NCBI GenBank assembly: GCA_026936325.1
Contig: JAPTHN010000030.1
Location: 1,116,001-1,180,000, forward strand
DNA from: Platynereis dumerilii
Lineage: Eukaryota > Annelida > Polychaeta > Phyllodocida > Nereididae
Reading direction: 5' to 3'
DNA: 64,000 nt
Part shown: one piece after another, positions 61,640 through 64,000 of the stretch
Layout: each line of letters starts with the position of its first letter
Position numbering within the stretch: the first letter of the stretch is position 1
The notes under the pieces: generated by a model
Databases searched by the model: none
Told to the model about the DNA's origin: nothing
Seen by the model: the letters and a program-made list of their open reading frames with translations, nothing else
Program-made: the position numbers and the translations under genes

Positions 61640-63410
61640 AGCACAAAAAATATACCTGTCAAACACAGGTTCTCTTCTTAATAAGCCTTTCACAAGTTAA
61701 GATGACATGGCTGAACTAAAATGTAAGAAACCACAAGAAAAATGCAAAAAAAACAACAATTATCTGTTGTCAGCTTCAGATGTGTGAATAATGATCTGGA
61801 TATCAATTTTGACATTTGTCCGTTCATATCAAATTCCAAAACGATTTCCTGACATCAGCTGTCCATTTCAATGATGCATTGTCCAGGTCATTTGAAGAAA
61901 AAATAATTCGAAATACACTACAGAACAATTATGTTTCAGAAAGAAAGTGACAGCTCATAAAAAATTGGTAGCAAATAATATTATGTACTACAGAGTAAAA
62001 ACACTAAGTGATACGTGAGTTAGAACACATTTTTATCTGGCTTCAAAGCAATGAATAAATCATGCGATGCTTGTATCATAGGTCAAATATATTTAAAGCT
62101 GTGACATCTGAGGGCTATCCAAAAGAGTGACATTGAAGTGTGTTTGGTTCATATCTAGGTTAAATAAAAAGTGATCAAATAAGCAGATGTCCTTTGAAAG
62201 TAACATAAAATGGCATAGAACCGGTAATATACCTTTTTTTCATACTTTTTTTCAGATCTAAAAGGTGAGCCACAGATGACATCAAGATAAATGCTGATCT
62301 GCCCAGCGTATCTTATCACAAATTATTATTTTCTTTTAAGATAATGAATTGACAGAAAAATAAAGAAGATTACAATATGGCATAACGCCAAAATAATTAT
62401 GCTGACATGCTATGAATATCTGATGTTTTGTCAATTTGTATCTGTCATAAAAATATACTTATGACCAATGAGGAACTCTTTAAAATTTTTTATACTCACT
62501 TTCGTGTGAGTCATGAGACACGAGTGTCTTTGGAATCTGTTATTTCAATTGGTGCTTTGTGTGCTTTAAATCCCCATTATATATAGGCCTAATGACAGTC
62601 AGTACCGATAAGATATCCTGGTTTCACTTTTCACGCAATCTTTTTTTCCAACTCCAAAATACTATTTTATCTACACGCGCAAAAAAGAAAGGCGACAGTG
62701 CAGAAATTTATAATGGAGGCACGCACAAGAAAATAGAGAACCGTCTCTTTAATTGACTGTAAAAATTCAAACAGATTAAGTACAAAATGAATATGTTGAC
62801 AACACAATGTAGAGGTAGCCAAAAAAGAAGAAGTTTATAAAAGACAAAAAAGACCTCCTAAATGTTGTAACATTGTTGTTGCATTAGGAAAAGTGTCTTA
62901 AACCTCTTTAGGGCAAATTGGCTTAAGATACAAAAGCTTTTTTATTCAAGTAAGATTTTCAGCTAAGAAGCCATTACAGGTACATGTAACAAGTTGACGG
63001 TGAGGAAATCTTCACCTTTTTTTCATAAATTATTGCTGTCAAGCTTTCATTTTGCAAAGCTTAGCTGATCCGGCTTTAAACTGTGTATTTCGCACTGATA
63101 TGGCTGAAAAGGGTGATGAAACAGGCCTTCATGTGATATTTGATATTTTGAGAGAGGAATCTAGTTTCGGTATAATTTTGAAGCAATGTCCTGCCTGCTT
63201 GAATATGGAGCACAGTGCACTAGCGACATTTCAGGAGCCTTGGAAAAATAAGCCATTGTGCACCCACATTCCTATTAATGGCATTACTCACTTTGCGCCA
63301 AGATGGAACGCCCCTTTCTTTACAGGGCCCTCTCACATTGGGGCCCTAACCTAAATAAAAGTTTTGATTGTATCGCTCTGTCACAAAGAGAGACATTTTG
63401 GCTTTTTTCT
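61640..63410. repeat. Linker module 4
   Basis: Paralog of module 3: AGATGTGTGAATAATGAT near 61770, AAAAGGTGAGCCACAGATGAC near 62260, and 62820-63410 equal to 55760-56300. It lacks the SINE and the K and X blocks seen in module 3. No gene is recognised. Confidence 0.65.
63052..63354 (+). other. Open frame shared with 55930-56180
   Basis: The frame is 100 codons long; its first half aligns gap-free with the frame at 55930. Beyond LKQCPACLN the two differ in length and residues. No known domain, signal peptide or membrane segment seen. Confidence 0.25.
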
Positions 63411-63461
63411 TATCATTTTTTGCTCCTTGCATGGCCCCCCTGAGTGATTGGGCCCGTGACA

Positions 63462-64000
63462 GTAGGGTGTGTCAATTTTTAATTTTAATGCAAATTAAAA
63501 AAGCACTAGTGCCCAAAATGTGCATTTTGACCTGGGGAATCCAAATCTGTTCTCGAATGGCGATACTACAGTTCTTACCTACTTCAATTTGGTTTAAAGT
63601 TGCAATGTTTTTTTCGTTTTCGACCATTTTCGCCAATCCGTGGTTCTCGGTAACTTTGTCAGTATTTATCATACAGCATTCGAATTGCCATGGTTGGAAA
63701 GCTCTCAAAAAGACCTACATTTTGAATACCACATCAATGGTCTAGGACGATATCTTGACTCCCATTGACTCTCCAGCGGGAATTTTTAGAAATGAAAATG
63801 TTGCTGACTGTCTAATCCTATTAAAACCAGAACCGCAAGCGGTTTCAACGCTCGTCTGTTGATGTGAAATCTATCAACGTGTGCCATATTATCACCCACA
63901 GGCCAGTACCTAATTTCATAACCTTGAGCGATATTTTAAGGTTACAATGGGCAGTTCAAGAATGAAGAAAGATGGCTGCCAAAATGACCACAATCTTGGA
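63462..64000. other. Non-array sequence, possible start of a DNA element
   Basis: Paralogy with module 3 stops near 63410. From GACAGTAGGGTGTGTCAATT the style changes, with CAAATTAAAAAAGCACTAG and TGCATTTTGACCTGGGG words and a small hairpin AACCGCAAGCGGTT at about 63829. This could be the left end of a transposon running off the window. No right end is available to test it. Confidence 0.25.

Noticed and set aside
1-64000. Retroviral, LTR or Polinton remains
   Set aside because: No long terminal repeats, no capsid, integrase, protease or polymerase motifs were recognised on either strand.

Overview
The window is AT-rich animal DNA with long non-coding stretches, microsatellites, tRNA-derived SINEs, 3'-truncated LINEs and many short inverted-repeat DNA elements. 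The LINE and SINE tails and the frequent TACATGTA-type words suggest a marine invertebrate, possibly an echinoderm or another deuterostome. This is a guess from sequence style, because no diagnostic gene is present. I see no complete host protein-coding gene, no rRNA, no functional tRNA, no CRISPR array and no retroviral or Polinton element.

The dominant structure is a nested, local, head-to-tail duplication array that fills almost the whole window. Three long copies share the same block order: A (about 4100-16910), B (about 16985-29250) and C (32408-43740). A and B differ by about 5% by eye; C is clearly more diverged. A second module type (the 'linker') lies between and after them at about 29440-32400, 43900-47640, 55030-57890 and 61640-63410. 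A shorter, older mosaic, D (47690-54290) and E (58600-59880), reuses only some blocks. On the left, 720-800 and 3016-3358 are further fragments of the same array, so it probably continues past the window edge.

Inside the array, a few blocks keep much higher similarity than their surroundings. Read on the minus strand they recur in the order I, P, (T), X, K. Block I has an open frame shared by four of five copies. Block M, present only in A, B and C, has a minus-strand ATG in a good Kozak context. These blocks may be relics or exons of a tandemly duplicated gene on the minus strand, but stops and frame changes in several copies prevent a confident gene call. They are given as low-confidence candidates.

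The array works as a natural set of filled and empty sites, so many insertions can be delimited by comparing copies. These include two LINE 3' ends (23405-23564, 57324-57754), a SINE with GAAAG target duplications (54784-54983), a TA-flanked mariner-like MITE (35098-35359) and two larger non-autonomous elements with G-rich ends (11450-12345, 59931-60934). They also include a CGTACG-filled MITE (30906-31308), a 1.05-kb element built of three tandem monomers (44632-45686), and a foldback element at 37182-37866 whose left half is a 504-bp perfect copy of DNA 1.8 kb upstream. SINE relics shared between copies show that those insertions came before the duplications.
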